A DNA stretch of 64,000 bases, taken from assembly GCA_963978895.1 (NCBI GenBank), contig OZ022238.1, positions 38,064,667-38,128,666 of the forward strand, in the 5' to 3' direction. The stretch is from Erpobdella octoculata. Taxonomy: Eukaryota; Annelida; Clitellata; Hirudinida; Erpobdellidae. The notes below the pieces were generated by a model, which was not told the DNA's origin, searched no databases, and saw only the letters and a program-made list of their open reading frames with translations. The translations under genes were made by a program, and so were the position numbers. Positions 13,270 to 29,632 of this stretch are shown piece by piece (within the stretch, counting starts at the first letter, position 1; each line of letters starts with the position of its first letter).

Positions 13270-14230
13270 ATGGCTGAAGAAAAGTTTTATTCACTCATGG
13301 CTACGTTTTTGGAGGAAAACCGACGCCGAGACGAAGAAAACCGACGCCGAGATGAAGAAAACAGCAAACGTGAGGAGGAGATGCGTACGCAAATTCTCGA
13401 AGACAACCGCAAACGCGAAGAGGTTTTTGCAGAACTCATTCGGTCGATGAAGTTTTAATCAAGTGGTCCAGTTTCAATGGTTAGAAACAAACCAGATTTG
13501 GTACCAGAGTTGATGAGACAAATTTCGGAATTCAGCCATGACCCCGAGTCCGGTAGGACATCCTCAAAGTGGATTGATCGTTTCGAATCAGTTATGATCA
13601 GCCATGGTACCGAGTTATCCGACCCAGATAAAACGCAAGCTCTCGTGTCGAAGTTGGACTTGCAATCGTACGGGAGTTTCACCGACCACATCTTGTCGAA
13701 AACAACAAAAGATCTGACCTACGACGAAACCAAGGAAATTTTTGAGTCGCTGTTTGGGGACAAGGTCTCGGTTTTCAGGAGAAGGTTCGACATGTTCAGG
13801 TTGGTAATTGGTGATCTTGGGTACAGCAAGCTAGGTTCAACAATAAATAGAATGACGGCACTGGCTCAAGTCGAACAAATGTCAAAAGAACATTTTAAAT
13901 GTCTTGTTTTTGTTTAGGCACTGCAAGGAGCTCGACATGCTGACATCCGAACAAGGTTGTTGAAGAAACTAGAGACTCAAGAGAAGTGCACGTTAGCTGA
14001 CCTTGTTAAAGAATGCGAATTCGTAACGAGTTTGAAAATAGATTCGGACGTCATCGACAATGTACAAAATGTTAATGCAGTAAAACAAATGAACAGGAAG
14101 AAGCCTCGACCTGGGTTCCCTAGCAAGGATATCCCCCGATCTTCCACCAAAGGTGATTGTTTCATCTGTGGTTCGCCAGAACATTTTAGAAATGATTGTC
14201 CGAAAAATCAGCCAAAAGCTCAACAGAGAA
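13270..14230 (+). pseudogene. gag of the gypsy element, two in-frame stops
   Basis: The frame opens MAEEKFYSLM and has a charged coiled-coil start with a repeated ENRRRDE heptad. A TAA at 13456-13458 interrupts it. It resumes in the same frame with ISEFSHDPESGRTSSKW, the capsid start of K02A2.6-like elements. A second stop (TAG, 13915-13917) falls in a conserved capsid segment (FV stop ALQGARHADIRTRLL). The nucleocapsid knuckle CFICGSPEHFRNDC (CX2CX4HX4C) is at about 14158. Two nonsense codons without frameshifts point to recent inactivation; stop readthrough is possible but would be unusual at these places. Confidence 0.85.
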
Positions 14231-17200
14231 AAAAACAAGCAATTAAGAAGATTGTTGGTATTGTGGTTGCCAATCGGAGGTACACTGAGGTTAATTTTGG
14301 TGACACTCAGGTTAGAATGCAGTTAGATACTGGTGCCGACGTCACACTCATCAACAAGGAAACATGGGAACAAATCGGTTTACCTGCCTTGGAGAGGTCA
14401 ATGACGACACTGGGAGCTGCAAATGGAAGTCCGATTGAGGTCCTGGGACAATTTGATGTAAAGTTCACCTGTGGAAGACATTCAGGTCACGGTCGCTGCT
14501 ACGTGGTTGACAAAGTCGAGCAATTGTTAGGCATCGAATGGATGAACCAACTTCCTCCTCTTCAAAAAGCATTCAACGCCATCTGCTGCAAAATTGAGCA
14601 GAAGCCAAAGGAGGAAGGGGAACATCTTACCAGCAGTTTGAGTGAACGTTTTCCAGATGTTTTTAAGGAAGAATTGGGAAAATGTCAAACAAAAGCTCAA
14701 TTGTTCGTCAAGCAGGGAACACGTCCAATCTTTTGTCGACAGAGAAAGATTTCGTTTGCTCGGGAAGAAGCCGTTAACGTGGAGCTGGATCGTTTGGTGC
14801 AGCAGGGAGTTCTGAAAAAGGTTGACTACAGCAACTGGGCCGCCCCGATTGTTGTAGTTGCCAAGAAAAATGGAGCAGTCAGGATATGTGCAGACTTTAA
14901 AACAGGAATCAACGATGCACTGGAAATGCACCGACACTCGCTACCTGTGCCCGATGAAATCTTTGCTCGTCTGAACCAAGGCGCATGGTTCACTCAGATT
15001 GACTTCGCTGACGCATACTTGCAAATGGAAGTTGAAGATGACTCGAAGGAACTGGTCACAATTAATACACACAAAGGTTTGTTCCAGTACCAGCGATTGC
15101 CTTTTGGAGTCAAATGCGCACCTGGCATTTTTCAAGAAGCTATGGATCGAATGATCACAGGACTGGAAAGTTGTGCAGCATATCTAGATGATGTCATAGT
15201 GACCGGATCTACGCTGGATGAACACAATCGAAATGTTAAAGCTTTGTTCAAGAAAATCGCTGAGAGTGGATTTCGTGTACGAATGGAAAAGTGTTCATTT
15301 GCTAAAGAAGAAATCAAGTTTTTGGGGCACATTGTTTCAAGAGATGGCCGTCGACCAGACCCCGAGAAAATTCAAGCGATTGTTGAAATGCCAGAGCCTA
15401 AAGATACAAAGCAGTTAAAATCATTTTTAGGCATGATAAGCTATTATTCGTCCTTTGTATCAGAGATGCGATCAATGAGGGGCCCTTTGGACGATCTCGA
15501 AAGAAAGGACACATTTGAATGGACTGCAGAGCACCAGGAAGTTTTAGGAAAGTTAAAGAAGGTGCTGCAGTCAGATCTGTTGTTGACGCACTACGACCCT
15601 GAACTGGACATTGTCGTTGCTGCGGACGCGTGTGAATATGGAATCGGAGCTGTGATCTCCCATCGTTTTCCAAACGGCATGGAAAAAGCAATTGCACACG
15701 CCAGTAGAGCTCTCACAAAGGCTGAGAAGAACTACGGACAGATAGAGAAGGAAGCTCTTGCCTTGGTATTCGCAGTGAGAAAATTCCACCGCTATGTTTA
15801 CGGCAGACGCTTCATGCTGCTGATAGATCACAAGCCTCTACTATCTATTTTTGGATCAAAGGTTGGTGTATCTGCTCACTCAGCAAATCGACTACAACGA
15901 TGGGAACTCGTCTTGCTTGCTTACGACTTCAACATCGAGTACAGACGATCTACCCACTTTGGACAAGCCGATGCACTATCCCGTCTTATCACTTCAAGAA
16001 AACTGCAGGAAGATGATGACATCGTTATCGCAAAGATTGAAATGGATGTCAACGCAGTTCAGAGTGATGTTATCCGACACTTGCCTGTCACTAAGGAGGA
16101 AATTCGTAGGATGACCGAGGAAGACTACGAGCTAAAGTTGGTTGTGGAAGCCGTCAGAACAGGACGATGGCCGCGATTTCAGTCAGGATCGCTCCTACAC
16201 GCCTACCACAGCCGTGCTACAAACATGTCTGTTTGTAATGGTGTACTCTTCATGGGATCTCGCGCAGTGATACCAGCCATATTAAAGAACCAAGTTCTAA
16301 AAATGCTGCACAAAGGACACCCAGGAGCAACCAGGATGAAGATGCTCGCTCGGAGGTATGTTTATTGGCAGGGTATCGACAGGGATATTGAAGACAGAGT
16401 AAGGCTTTGCAGCTCCTGTCAAATGGCTGCAAAGAAGCCTGTCAAAAATGAATTGTCACCATGGCCGACACCAGATTGCGCATGGGAGAGGATCCATATA
16501 AATTATGCCGGTCCAATGGAAGGAATGATGTTCCTTGTGGTTGTGGATGCCTTCTCCAAGTGGCCTGAAATTGTCCAAATGAGGACATCGACGACAACTG
16601 CTACAATCAAAGAGTTGGGTAAAATTTTTTCACAGCATGGGTACCCAAAGATGTTAGTGTTGGACAATGGAACACAATTTGCTTCAAAAGAGTTTGAGGA
16701 GTACTGCCAAAGTCATGGCATCAACCATGTAAGATCACCGCCATATCAGCCTCACTGCAACGGACCAGCCGAACGTTTCGTTGATACGTTCAAGCGGGCT
16801 CTTAGAAAATTGCAGGGAGAGGGTGCGACGGCTGACGGGCTGCAAAAGTTCTTGCTCACGTATAGGACAACACCTCTACCATCAGAAGAACCGAAAACAC
16901 CTGCAGAGCTACTCCTAGGCAGACAATTACGAATTCCTTTGACAGACCTCCAACTGAATAAATTCCATCATCAAGATGAAAAGATCGAGAAACCCGATTC
17001 TTGTAAAAGAGAGTTTACAGAACAAGATGCTGTCTATGTGCGGACATACGACAATCCGAATCAGCCAGAATGGACTCCCGGTAGAATCATCCGACGTTTG
17101 GGAAAATCTGTTTATGACGTTGAAGTTGGAAGAAAAGTGATGCGGCGACACTGCAATCAGTTGCGAAAACGGGTATCAGAAGAAGCTATAGTGGTTATAT

Positions 17201-17415
17201 CTGATGTTTTCGACATCCCTCTTCTCCCACCAATCAAGTCATCCCTGAAGACGACCGATTCTTCTAACAGTGCCATTTCGGTTGACGTTTCAGTTAACGA
17301 TGACAATCGTCAAATCATCTCGACCGACCAGGTACCAAAGGTGAGGCCTAAAAGAACACGTCGACCTCCTCGAAGATTGGAAATGAATGCTTCCAAGAAA
17401 ACTTATCTTGTTTAG
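14231..17415 (+). pseudogene. pol of the gypsy element: protease, RT, RNase H, integrase
   Basis: The reading frame is open throughout. Aspartic protease LDTGADVTLI at about 14320. Reverse transcriptase with PFGVKCAPGIFQ and catalytic YLDDVIVTG at 15181. RNase H with ADACEYGIG (about 15625), an EKEALA helix and DHKPL. Integrase zinc module (H...H...CSSC, about 16310-16425), then a DDE core with LDNGTQF at about 16660 and AERFV at about 16770. The position that carries the first catalytic Asp in related integrases reads HINYAGP, with Asn in place of Asp (16501). Domain order is that of standard Ty3/gypsy. The open frame with a missing integrase catalytic residue and a broken gag indicates a recently dead copy, not an active one. 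Confidence 0.9.
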
Positions 17416-17425
17416 GAGGGGGAGG
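17416..17425 (+). promoter_or_regulatory. Polypurine tract
   Basis: GAGGGGGAGG lies between the pol stop codon (17413-17415) and the 3' LTR, the expected plus-strand primer site. Confidence 0.85.
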
Positions 17426-17644
17426 TGTTATGGAGACATTAAATTGTATTAATTATATATTTTTATAATTGACAGTTAATATTAATATCTACGGTTGTGG
17501 ATATTAATATTTTTGTTTTACTTCCATTAACGTCCTTTTTTGAGTTTCTCTCTCGTTGTTGATGGCTGAGCGCTGTATCGTTTTTATGGTTAAATAAACT
17601 ATATTCGAAATATAGCTAACGTCGTTGTTTATCGGGTCATAACA
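17426..17644 (+). repeat. 3' LTR of the gypsy element
   Basis: 219 bp, same termini as the 5' LTR. Differences are two near the start and two in the ATCTTTGTTTTCC region. Confidence 0.95.
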
Positions 17645-17649
17645 GCTTG

Positions 17650-18143
17650 TCAGTGCTGTCTATGACAATGTGAAATCATTTTCTACAAAACGTATTTTAT
17701 GGAAAACCCTCTTCGAAAAACCTCTGCTATTTTCTAGCATGCAAAACACTCGTAGATGTGGACAAGCCATTCAATGGCGAGAACTATAATGATGCCATTG
17801 AAAAGCTACAGAAAGAATTTAATCACAGATTTCAAGATTTTAAGGCTCTCAGAGCCATTTTTACAATATTTGATGTTCAAAATGACCTTTCTTTGTTACA
17901 AATGGAACTCATCGACTTGCAGTAAAAATCTCATCTGAAACCTAAGTTCAGGGAAGTGAATAGAAGAGCAGAGAAACTTGAACAATTTTGAGAAAATCAC
18001 CCCCACCTTCCCTGAGCTTTCCAAAATGATTAGCCAGACTTTGCGCTTTTTTGGAAACACATACATGTGTGAAAAGCTGTTCTTCATCATGAACTTCAAT
18101 AAATCCAAGTACAGGTCCGAACTCATATATGAGCATCTTTAAG
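17650..18143 (+). pseudogene. hAT transposase C-terminal part (GTF2IRD2-like)
   Basis: Continues the reading broken by the gypsy insertion. Readable blocks are a FQDFKALRAIFTIFDVQ-like stretch, LLQMELIDLQ, then PELSKMISQTLRFFGNTYMC and EKLFFIMNFNKSKYRS, ending near YEHL. They match the C-terminal RNase-H-fold end and hAT dimerisation block (family: MISLFGSTYVCEQTFSLMK). Stops occur after LIDLQ and at about 17988, and frames change, so it is dead. Confidence 0.8.
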
Positions 18144-18261
18144 CAATACTGAGAATTTTAACTGCTCCCTCTCTTAAGCCAACTGTGTAAGGGAAAATGC
18201 AGCCAGGTCTTTTCCATTAAAAAATAGTAGATACAGCAAATGCAGCAGAGGTTGACCCCTG

Positions 18262-18428
18262 ATGTAATGAAAGTTTGAAAGAGTCTCGCTTACAAATTAT
18301 GTCAAATTGTTAGTTGAGATTCTGTTTTTTATGGGTGTTTGGAAGAGCTTGTTTTGGCCTCTGCAAGTGAATGGTGGCTAGATGTTTCACTTTGTTTATA
18401 TTGTAACGTTTATTAAAAAATTGAGCAA
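18262..18428. repeat. Paralogous segment, copy A (right part)
   Basis: AAAGTTTGAAAGAGTCTCGC through TTGAGCAAAG matches 60012-60165. Together with 11385-12317 it rebuilds the pre-insertion locus seen in copy B. Confidence 0.8.
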
Positions 18429-18496
18429 AGCACGACGAAGGAAAAGGAAACGGGAGCGAGAGAGACACGCATTAGAAAAACCTCTAAAAACCCCTG
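18429..18496 (-). repeat. Family A element end (CCCGGGG-TTTTTAGAGG type), partial
   Basis: Minus strand reads CCAGGGGTTTTTAGAGGTTT followed by CTCTCTCGCTCCCGTTTCC. The same order occurs at 35841 and 60966 (plus) and at 22758 and 63148 (minus). Here the outer end is joined directly to a 21-bp minisatellite. Confidence 0.6.
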
Positions 18497-18660
18497 GCTT
18501 GTACGTACTTCGGGCGTCAATTGCCAAACTTCGTAAGGCGTTTGCCCGACTTCGTACGCCATTTGCCCGACTTCGTACGCCATTTGCCAGACTTCGTACG
18601 CTATTTGCCCGACTGGCATGAGCCATTCGGGCAAATGACAAAATTCGGACAAATGTGTAG
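18497..18660. repeat. 21-bp minisatellite with a terminal hairpin
   Basis: About five copies of GCCATTTGCCCGACTTCGTA plus C. The last unit is followed by an inverted copy: CATTTGCCCGA ... TTCGGGCAAATG around CTGGCATGAGCCA. An expanded relative lies at 19449-19659. Both run straight into (TA)n. Confidence 0.85.
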
Positions 18661-18663
18661 GAG

Positions 18664-18664
<1 letters not shown>

Positions 18665-18754
<90 letters not shown>
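18665..18754. repeat. (TA)n microsatellite
   Basis: About 45 TA units. Confidence 0.95.
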
Positions 18755-18758
<4 letters not shown>

Positions 18759-19448
18759 GTATAAAAGTAAAAAAAATAATATTATTAAAAAAACTTTTTA
18801 AAATACCACGTTTTTACACACTTTTACTTAATTTGACTTTTTCGTCTGTCTGTCTGTCGGCAAATTTTGCAATCGATTTTAAACTAGGCAATCGGCTTCT
18901 ATTGGGATATATTGAGCCTTCTGGTAAAGAAGACTAACAATTTTGTAAAAGAATTTTGGCACTTCGGAGTTGCTGTTCAGAGAACTGTGCCACGCTTCTA
19001 CGTCATTGTTAGTTTTAATTTCACGTTTAAAAACGCTCCATTCTTGCAATTTATATTTTCCTTTTATCCAAATATTTTTTATGTAGTTTGCCAGCTCCTA
19101 AAAATGTGGAAGAAATAATAAATACTAATAATATAATGTTTGATTAAAAAAATTCACCTTTAAAGATTCCATGGATATATTTGAATAAATTATATCAAAT
19201 ATTCAAATGAATAATTATAATTACTCTAGCGACAGAAACCAAATTAAAAATAACATCGGAGACTAAACTAAAACAATAATTCAACAACGAAGGAAACAAA
19301 TACTAAACAGTAACTTAGAAGCGGTTGTATATTTTTTTATTCAAATAATAAGAATTTTGATACGAAACATTTGGCGGTTCCTAATAGGGCCAAAACTGAG
19401 ACACCATTGTGTGGTTCACATTCTCTGCTTATAATGAACTGATTTTTG
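18755..19448. other. Spacer, no gene recognised
   Basis: Starts with AT-rich DNA, then a GTCTGTCTGTCTGTCGGCAA motif (about 18845) that recurs at 19806 after the second minisatellite/TA block. The rest has no recognisable family. Confidence 0.5.
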
Positions 19449-19806
<358 letters not shown>

Positions 19807-19944
19807 GTCTGTCGGCAAATTTTGCAATCGATTTTAAACTAAATTTCCGATGAGCTAGAGATTTAAAAATTTTAAAAACCTCCAAACTGATTAACAATGC
19901 ATTCTATCAAATTTTCGGATCAATTGGACAAAATTTAAATAAAT

Positions 19945-21355
<1,411 letters not shown>

Positions 21356-21414
21356 TAATATATGCAATTCCTCTTAAAAAAGACATAATTGCACCTTATT
21401 AGCAAAAAAACGCA

Positions 21415-22445
21415 AAAGCGACCGGGAGTGGGAAAGTGTCCGGAAGCGGGAAAACGACCGAAAGAGGGAAAGCGACCGAGAGCGAGAAAGCGACCGAGAG
21501 CGGAAAGGCGACCGTGAGCGGGAAAGCGACCGGGAGCGGGAAAGCGACCAGGAGCGGGAAAGCGACCGGGAGCGAGAAAGCGACCAAGAGCGGGAAAGCG
21601 ACCGGTAGCGTGAAAGCAAGCGGGGAAGAAAAGAAGAGCGAAAGAAAAGCAAGCGGGAGCGGGAGAACAAACGAGAGATAGACAAACGAGAACGGGAGAG
21701 GAAGCGGGAACTGGAAAACAAGCGGAAACTGAAAAACAAGCGGGAACTGAGAGCAAACGAGAGCGGGATAGCAAGCGGGAGCAGGATAGCAAGCGGAAAC
21801 GGGTGGGCAAGCGGGAACGGGAAAACAGGCAGAAGATAGAGCAAGCGGGAACGGAAAAACAAGCGGTAACAGAAGAGCAAGCGGGAACGGAGAGCAAGCG
21901 GGAACGGAGACCAAGTGTGAGAGCAAGCGGGAAAAAAAGAGGAGCGAAAGAAAAACAATAAAAATAACTTCTGAAAACCCCGAGCGCGGGAAAACAACCG
22001 GGAGCGGGAAAGCAAACGGGAATGGGAGAGGAAGCGGGAACGGGAAAGCAAGCGGGAACTGGAAAACAAGCGGGAACTGAGAGCAAGCGGGAACGGAGAG
22101 CAAGCGAGAGCGGGATAGCAAGCGGGAGCGGGATAGCAAGCGGGATAGCAAGTGGGAGCGGGATAGCAAGCGGGAACGGGTGGGCAAGCGGGAACGGGAG
22201 AGCAAGCGGAAACGGGAAAACAAGCGGGAACGGGAAAACAAGCGGGAACAGGAGAGCAAGCGCAAACGGAGAGCAAGCGGGAACGGAGACCAAGCGGGAA
22301 CGGAAAGCAAGCGGAACGAGAAAACAAGCGGAAACGGGTGAGCAAGCGGGAAACGAGAGAGCAAACGGGAACTGTAGTGCAAGCGGGGAAGGAAACAGGA
22401 GCAATAGAGAAGAACGATAGAAAATCTTTCAAAAACCCCGTGCAT
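21415..22445. repeat. 18-bp minisatellite, about 1 kb (family A internal repeat)
   Basis: Dozens of units of the form GACCGGGAGCGGGAAAGC, drifting to AAGCGGGAACGGGAGAGC in the right half. It is purine-rich on the plus strand. Two AAAACCCCG boundaries (about 21977 and 22435) preceded by ATAAAAATAACTTCTGA or AAATCTTTCA mirror the family A end (CGGGGTTTT) on the minus strand, so two adjacent elements may be present. All three minus frames stay open for more than 1 kb; this reflects stop-free repeat composition, not genes. Confidence 0.85.
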
Positions 22446-22576
22446 TGTACATTCGATTAATTGCTCTTCGAGATTAATATTGATTTTTTTAAAATTGTCA
22501 TAATTTTGTACATTCAACTTTTAATAAAAAAAACAAATTAATTTATAAGGCAAAACAACGTTTGCTGGATCAGCTA

Positions 22577-22825
<249 letters not shown>

Positions 22826-23214
22826 TAACAATAATCATCTCGGGGGAGACAACGTGTACAGTAGAAACCACTGGAACTGCATGAACAAGCTTCGCACTCG
22901 AACGGTGCTTAAATGGCTGAATTTGTTAAGCCACATTAGCGTTTAAATGTTTAAATTAATTTTTTTAGCCTTGGAAGTTAGGCGGTTAAAATGAACAAGA
23001 TAACCTTTTTATAGTATTCTTAAGGTGTTGTGTTTTCAACATTTGTTTTTAATCAATCAATGTTAGTATTTAAAAAACGCCTTTCATAAAGCTTTTAGAG
23101 ACTGTTGTGGAATTACTAATTTTTCATCAGCAACTGCATTCATTGTTGTTTCAAATTTTTGAACAGTGTAAATTTCATTTCCTAAATTTTAATAATTCTC
23201 TCTGAATTAGAGGG
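22826..23214. other. Spacer, no gene recognised
   Basis: AT-rich, no recognisable family. Confidence 0.5.
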
Positions 23215-23425
23215 CTGCGTGGGGACAAACTATTATCCCTATCCCCAACCATACCCGCAAGTTACAACTCCATCCCAACCGTCCCCGGAACACTTCATTC
23301 CCATCCCCAACCGTCCCCAAAACACTTCATCCCCATCCCTAACCATCCCCGTCAAGTATCATCTCCATCCCCAACCATCCCCGTTGCTAATGGTTCCCAT
23401 CCCCATCCCCATCGCCGCACAAACA
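23215..23425. repeat. CCCCATCC minisatellite (copy 1)
   Basis: Irregular units of CATCCCCAACCATCCCCG, strand-asymmetric C-rich. Preceded by TTAGAGGGCTGCGTGGGGAC. The array at 52155 is preceded by TTAGAGGTGTGCGCGGGGAC, so both belong to one dispersed element. The open frame is repeat-derived. Confidence 0.8.
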
Positions 23426-24843
23426 TTTATTTATTTTTATTTATTTATTTCTCCAACAGAAGGACCCGTAGGCCACTAACACTGTTCGGACAACATAAAG
23501 CGTACGTTCGAACAGAATTCAAAGCAAAAATATAAGAAAAATAGTAACTCAAACAAATACGCAAAATAAACATATATGTCATCGGGTATTTAAATCGGCA
23601 AAAGTATAAGAAGAATAGTAACTCAAACTAATACGCAAAATAAGCATATAAGTCATCGGGTATTTAAATCTGACCATTAGGTGTTAGAAATTTTGAAAGG
23701 TCGGTTTCATTTATCAGACATCTGAAACGGCTGTAGGATGGAGTTGACCACATCGTGAGGCAGGGCATTCCAGGATTTTATTATTCGATTGGAAAAGAAG
23801 AACTTGGTAGCATCGATCTTGTGCAGGCCAAACCTCAGTTTATAACAATGGCCTCTTGTGGCCTGGTAACCAGACGATTCAAAACTGGTGACCAAAGTTG
23901 AGTCAATAAGACCATTTAGAATTTTGTAGCATAGACATAGGTCAGCAATGAGTCTGCGATGTTCCAAAGATTTGAGACCGAGGATGTTGAGGCGAGTTAA
24001 ATAAGGGAGACGACTAACAGAATGAATTGTTCTTGTGAATCGTCTTTGGATTCTCTCGAGCCTGTCGATCAAATGCCTGTGGTGTGGATTCCATACTGAA
24101 GAACAATATTCAAGTAGTGGTCGTACATACACTGAAAATGCTCTCGTCAAGAGATCTGGATCTTTAGTAGTGAAACATAAATTGATCAGCCGTAATCTAA
24201 CAGATGCCGCATGTACAATACTGTCGATGTGTTTTTTAAATTTGAGGTCATTTTCGATTACAACGCCAAGGTCCCTTGCGTGACCAACAATCTCTAGTTG
24301 ATGAGAGTCAATATGGTAGTCGGGTACATCAAGCTCTTTACTTGCTAGACCATAGATGGAGCATACGAAGCACTTTGTTAGGACCAAATTTAACTGCCAT
24401 ATCCCACTCCAGGACACCAATTCGTCAACCGCATCCTGCATAGCCAAATTTCCAGGTTGGAATGTTTTGTAAATTTTGATGTCATCCGCAAAGAGCTTGA
24501 CTAAAACTTGTTCGAAGGCTGGGTTGTCTGTAATAAAAAGTATTGGTCCCAGGACGCTACCCTGTGGAACACCGCTAGTAACTTCTCTTGGGCCAGAGTG
24601 ATGACCATTAACGCGAACAAACTGTGTGCGGGCACTCAGAAAATCGAAAATCCACGCCAACAAATCGCCAGATATTCCATATCCTTTCAGTTTCGTCATC
24701 AGCTTTGTGTGTGAAACAGAATCAAATGCTTTCTGAAAATCAAAATAAATGATGTCAGTACGTTCACAATTCTCTAGAGACGATGACCAATCATACACGC
24801 ATTCAAGCAGGTTTGTACAGGTAGATTTGTGCCTTAGAAATCC
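23426..24843 (-). mobile_element. CR1/Jockey-like LINE, 5'-truncated
   Basis: The 3' side (left) ends in an ATTTATTT-rich tail at 23426-23450, next to the CCCCATCC array. The 5' side stops at 24843, next to a short ATT repeat. Only the RT and C-terminal region of ORF2 remain. Confidence 0.8.
23707..24843 (-). pseudogene. LINE ORF2: reverse transcriptase and C-terminal domain
   Basis: Motifs in order: FDFQKAFDSVSH, SGVPQGSVLGPILF, catalytic FADDIKIY (F in place of Y), GVVIENDLKFKKHI, then the CR1-type tail LLEYCSSVWNPHH, RLERIQRRFTRTI, and SWNALPHDVV. The frame is readable upstream of the first Met to about 24840 (STCTNLLEC). Between GPILF and FADD about eight residues of the usual YINDLP segment are missing, so the protein is probably inactive even though the frame is open. 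It ends at TAA after FQMSDK, near the normal C-terminus. No endonuclease is attached; an endonuclease N-terminus of a LINE is found separately at 34821 and 54470. Confidence 0.85.
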
Positions 24844-24944
24844 ATTATTATTATTATTATTTAGTTTATCCAGTTTATTAAGTTATTACAACTATGGCAC
24901 AAACTAATCCTTTTTGAATACACTTGCCATTTTATTAAACAGTC

Positions 24945-25108
24945 TCAAAGCAGAATTAAACAGTATTTAAGTAACGCATCGCACTTATCGCAATTTACGA
25001 ACGACACCTTATCATTGTCTTTCACAATTTTGAAACACTTCCAGACAGCACTTTTTCTTTTACTAGCCTCATACGACAAACGATCGCTATTCGAATTTAA
25101 AAGTTTTT
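24945..25108 (-). pseudogene. BED zinc-finger fragment of a hAT transposase
   Basis: Frame reads KRKSAVWKCFKIVKDNDKVS, then NCDKCDALLKYC: the BED layout of W x F then C-x2-C. The His pair is absent and a stop follows. A (TA)10 tract (about 25109-25130) separates it from the LINE fragment with which it shares a frame by chance. Confidence 0.65.
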
Positions 25109-25131
25109 GTATATATATATATATATATATA

Positions 25132-25555
25132 AACAGAAATGTCTTTAGCTCGGCCTTGAATAAACTCAATGTATTGGCTTCTCGGATGCTGGCAGGCAAC
25201 ATGTTCCATGTTGCCGGTCCTGCTATACTGAAGGCTCGATTGCCGTAAGTTTTTGTTCGAGTTATGGGAACAACTAGATCACCACGACTAGCAGATCTGT
25301 GACGAGATAAGTAAGAAGTGTTATCAGACACAGTAACACACAGCTCTTGCAAATATGAGGGGGCTTCGCCATGGAGCGCCTTGTAGACTAAAGTCCCAAT
25401 TTTGAAAGTAATTCGCTCAGAGATACGCAGCCACCGGAGTTCAGTTTTCATTATTGCAGTCACATGATCATGTTTCTTTAGTCCACCAAAAAAACGAGCA
25501 GCTGCATTTTGAATACATTGAATCTTTCCAACAGCACTAAGAGGTAAGCCTGTAA
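25132..25555 (-). pseudogene. CR1-like LINE ORF2 C-terminal fragment
   Basis: Contains IQCIQNAAARFF, ELRWLRISERITFKI, VYKALHGEAPSYLQEL and SIAGPATWNMLPASIREA, the hallmark C-terminal region of CR1/Jockey-group ORF2. It begins abruptly at a (TA)n tract (25556-25575), with the RT part missing. It differs from the 23707 element, so at least two LINE families are present. Confidence 0.85.
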
Positions 25556-25625
25556 AAAATATATATATATATATTCGGTAATACACGAGGTAAGCCTGTA
25601 ATATATATATATATATATTTGTGGC

Positions 25626-27648
<2,023 letters not shown>

Positions 27649-27673
27649 CAGAAAATCTTATACCTCGCTACGC

Positions 27674-28890
<1,217 letters not shown>

Positions 28891-29205
28891 ATGCTCGGAT
28901 TACTGACATGGATTTTGTTATTACAACTTCCTGGTGGGTTAGAAAGCTACTTGAAAAGTTTTACTGAAGTTTTTACTTGCACAGAAAAACCAGCTTGCGC
29001 TTCTATGGATGCTGGCTTAGAGATAAAATTGTCTGTTCCTTCAACTCAACATTTATGCATTAATCCATTGCTTCTCTGCGCTCATCTGTGCACTTTCAAC
29101 AAATCTTGCGTCAGTTTTAATTATCGTAAAAACCCCAGTACTTGTCAGCTGTTTGATCAACATCCGTTTATGCTCTCCTACGTTCCAAACTGCAGGAATT
29201 TTGAG
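28891..29205 (+). CDS. Secreted PAN/apple-like domain protein, exon 1 (PAN plus F-type lectin gene)
   Basis: Starts ATG with a hydrophobic signal sequence (MLGLLTWILLLQLPGG). The body is Cys-rich: two Cys in FTCTEKPAC, then LCINPLLLCAHLCTF, KSCVSFNY and STCQLF. The CxxxC...C..FNY....C.LF order is PAN/apple-like. The exon can end at 29205 (GAG before GTTTAA, phase 0), although the donor is weak. If unspliced, the protein ends three bases later after NFEV (106 residues). The next two exons keep a consistent frame (29633-29666, 30876-31061), giving signal peptide, PAN-like domain, short linker and F-type lectin-like domain. Secreted or extracellular adhesion or recognition is inferred from these domains. 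Confidence 0.6.
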
Positions 29206-29632
29206 GTTTAAACATAAATTTTTGCTCATTTTGGTTAATAATTTAAAAAAAAATTTAATATGGAGAAAGTTTTAGAAAATGTACATACGACTATTTTTGC
29301 CCCGGTCATCAGCTATTTTTTGAAGCAAAAATGTATAAGGGCGTGATTTATAATAAAAAATATTTTTTTACATAGAGCTTGTTTTTTGTTGGTTAAATAA
29401 ACAGTTTAATTAGCGCATGTTTAATTTACATCAATTGGCATCGAATCTTTCAAAGATTCTGTTAACCAGCAGCAGATACAACCCAATCCTGGAATTTGTC
29501 AGCTTTCAGGATGGTTCTAAACAACTTTTATTTAAAACTTTTATTTTATTTTAAATTCAGTCATTTTGGACAAAATCATTAAACAAAAATTTTCAGTTGA
29601 AAAATTTTGACGACAGTTTGTTTTTCTTTTAG

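Larger units (their letters stand above)
13030..17644 (+). mobile_element. Ty3/gypsy LTR retrotransposon, Mag/K02A2.6-like, full length
   Basis: Two 219-bp LTRs start TGTTATGG and end CATAACA, with a 5-bp target duplication GCTTG on both sides (13025-13029 and 17645-17649). The LTRs differ at four positions, which suggests a fairly recent insertion. It sits inside the coding region of a hAT transposase remnant; the reading continues across the site if the element is ignored. One frame holds gag and pol, with two in-frame stops in gag. Confidence 0.95.
12318..18261 (+). mobile_element. hAT transposon (GTF2IRD2-like group), decayed, with nested gypsy element
   Basis: The left end starts CAGTAGTCTCAAACACGCG and the right end, read inward, starts CAGGGGTCAACCTCTG. 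Both are flanked by a perfect 8-bp target duplication ATGTAATG (12310-12317 and 18262-18269). Without the internal gypsy insertion (13030-17644 plus its 5-bp duplication) it is about 1.3 kb, so the transposase gene is internally deleted. The paralogous locus at about 60011 has no insertion. Confidence 0.85.
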
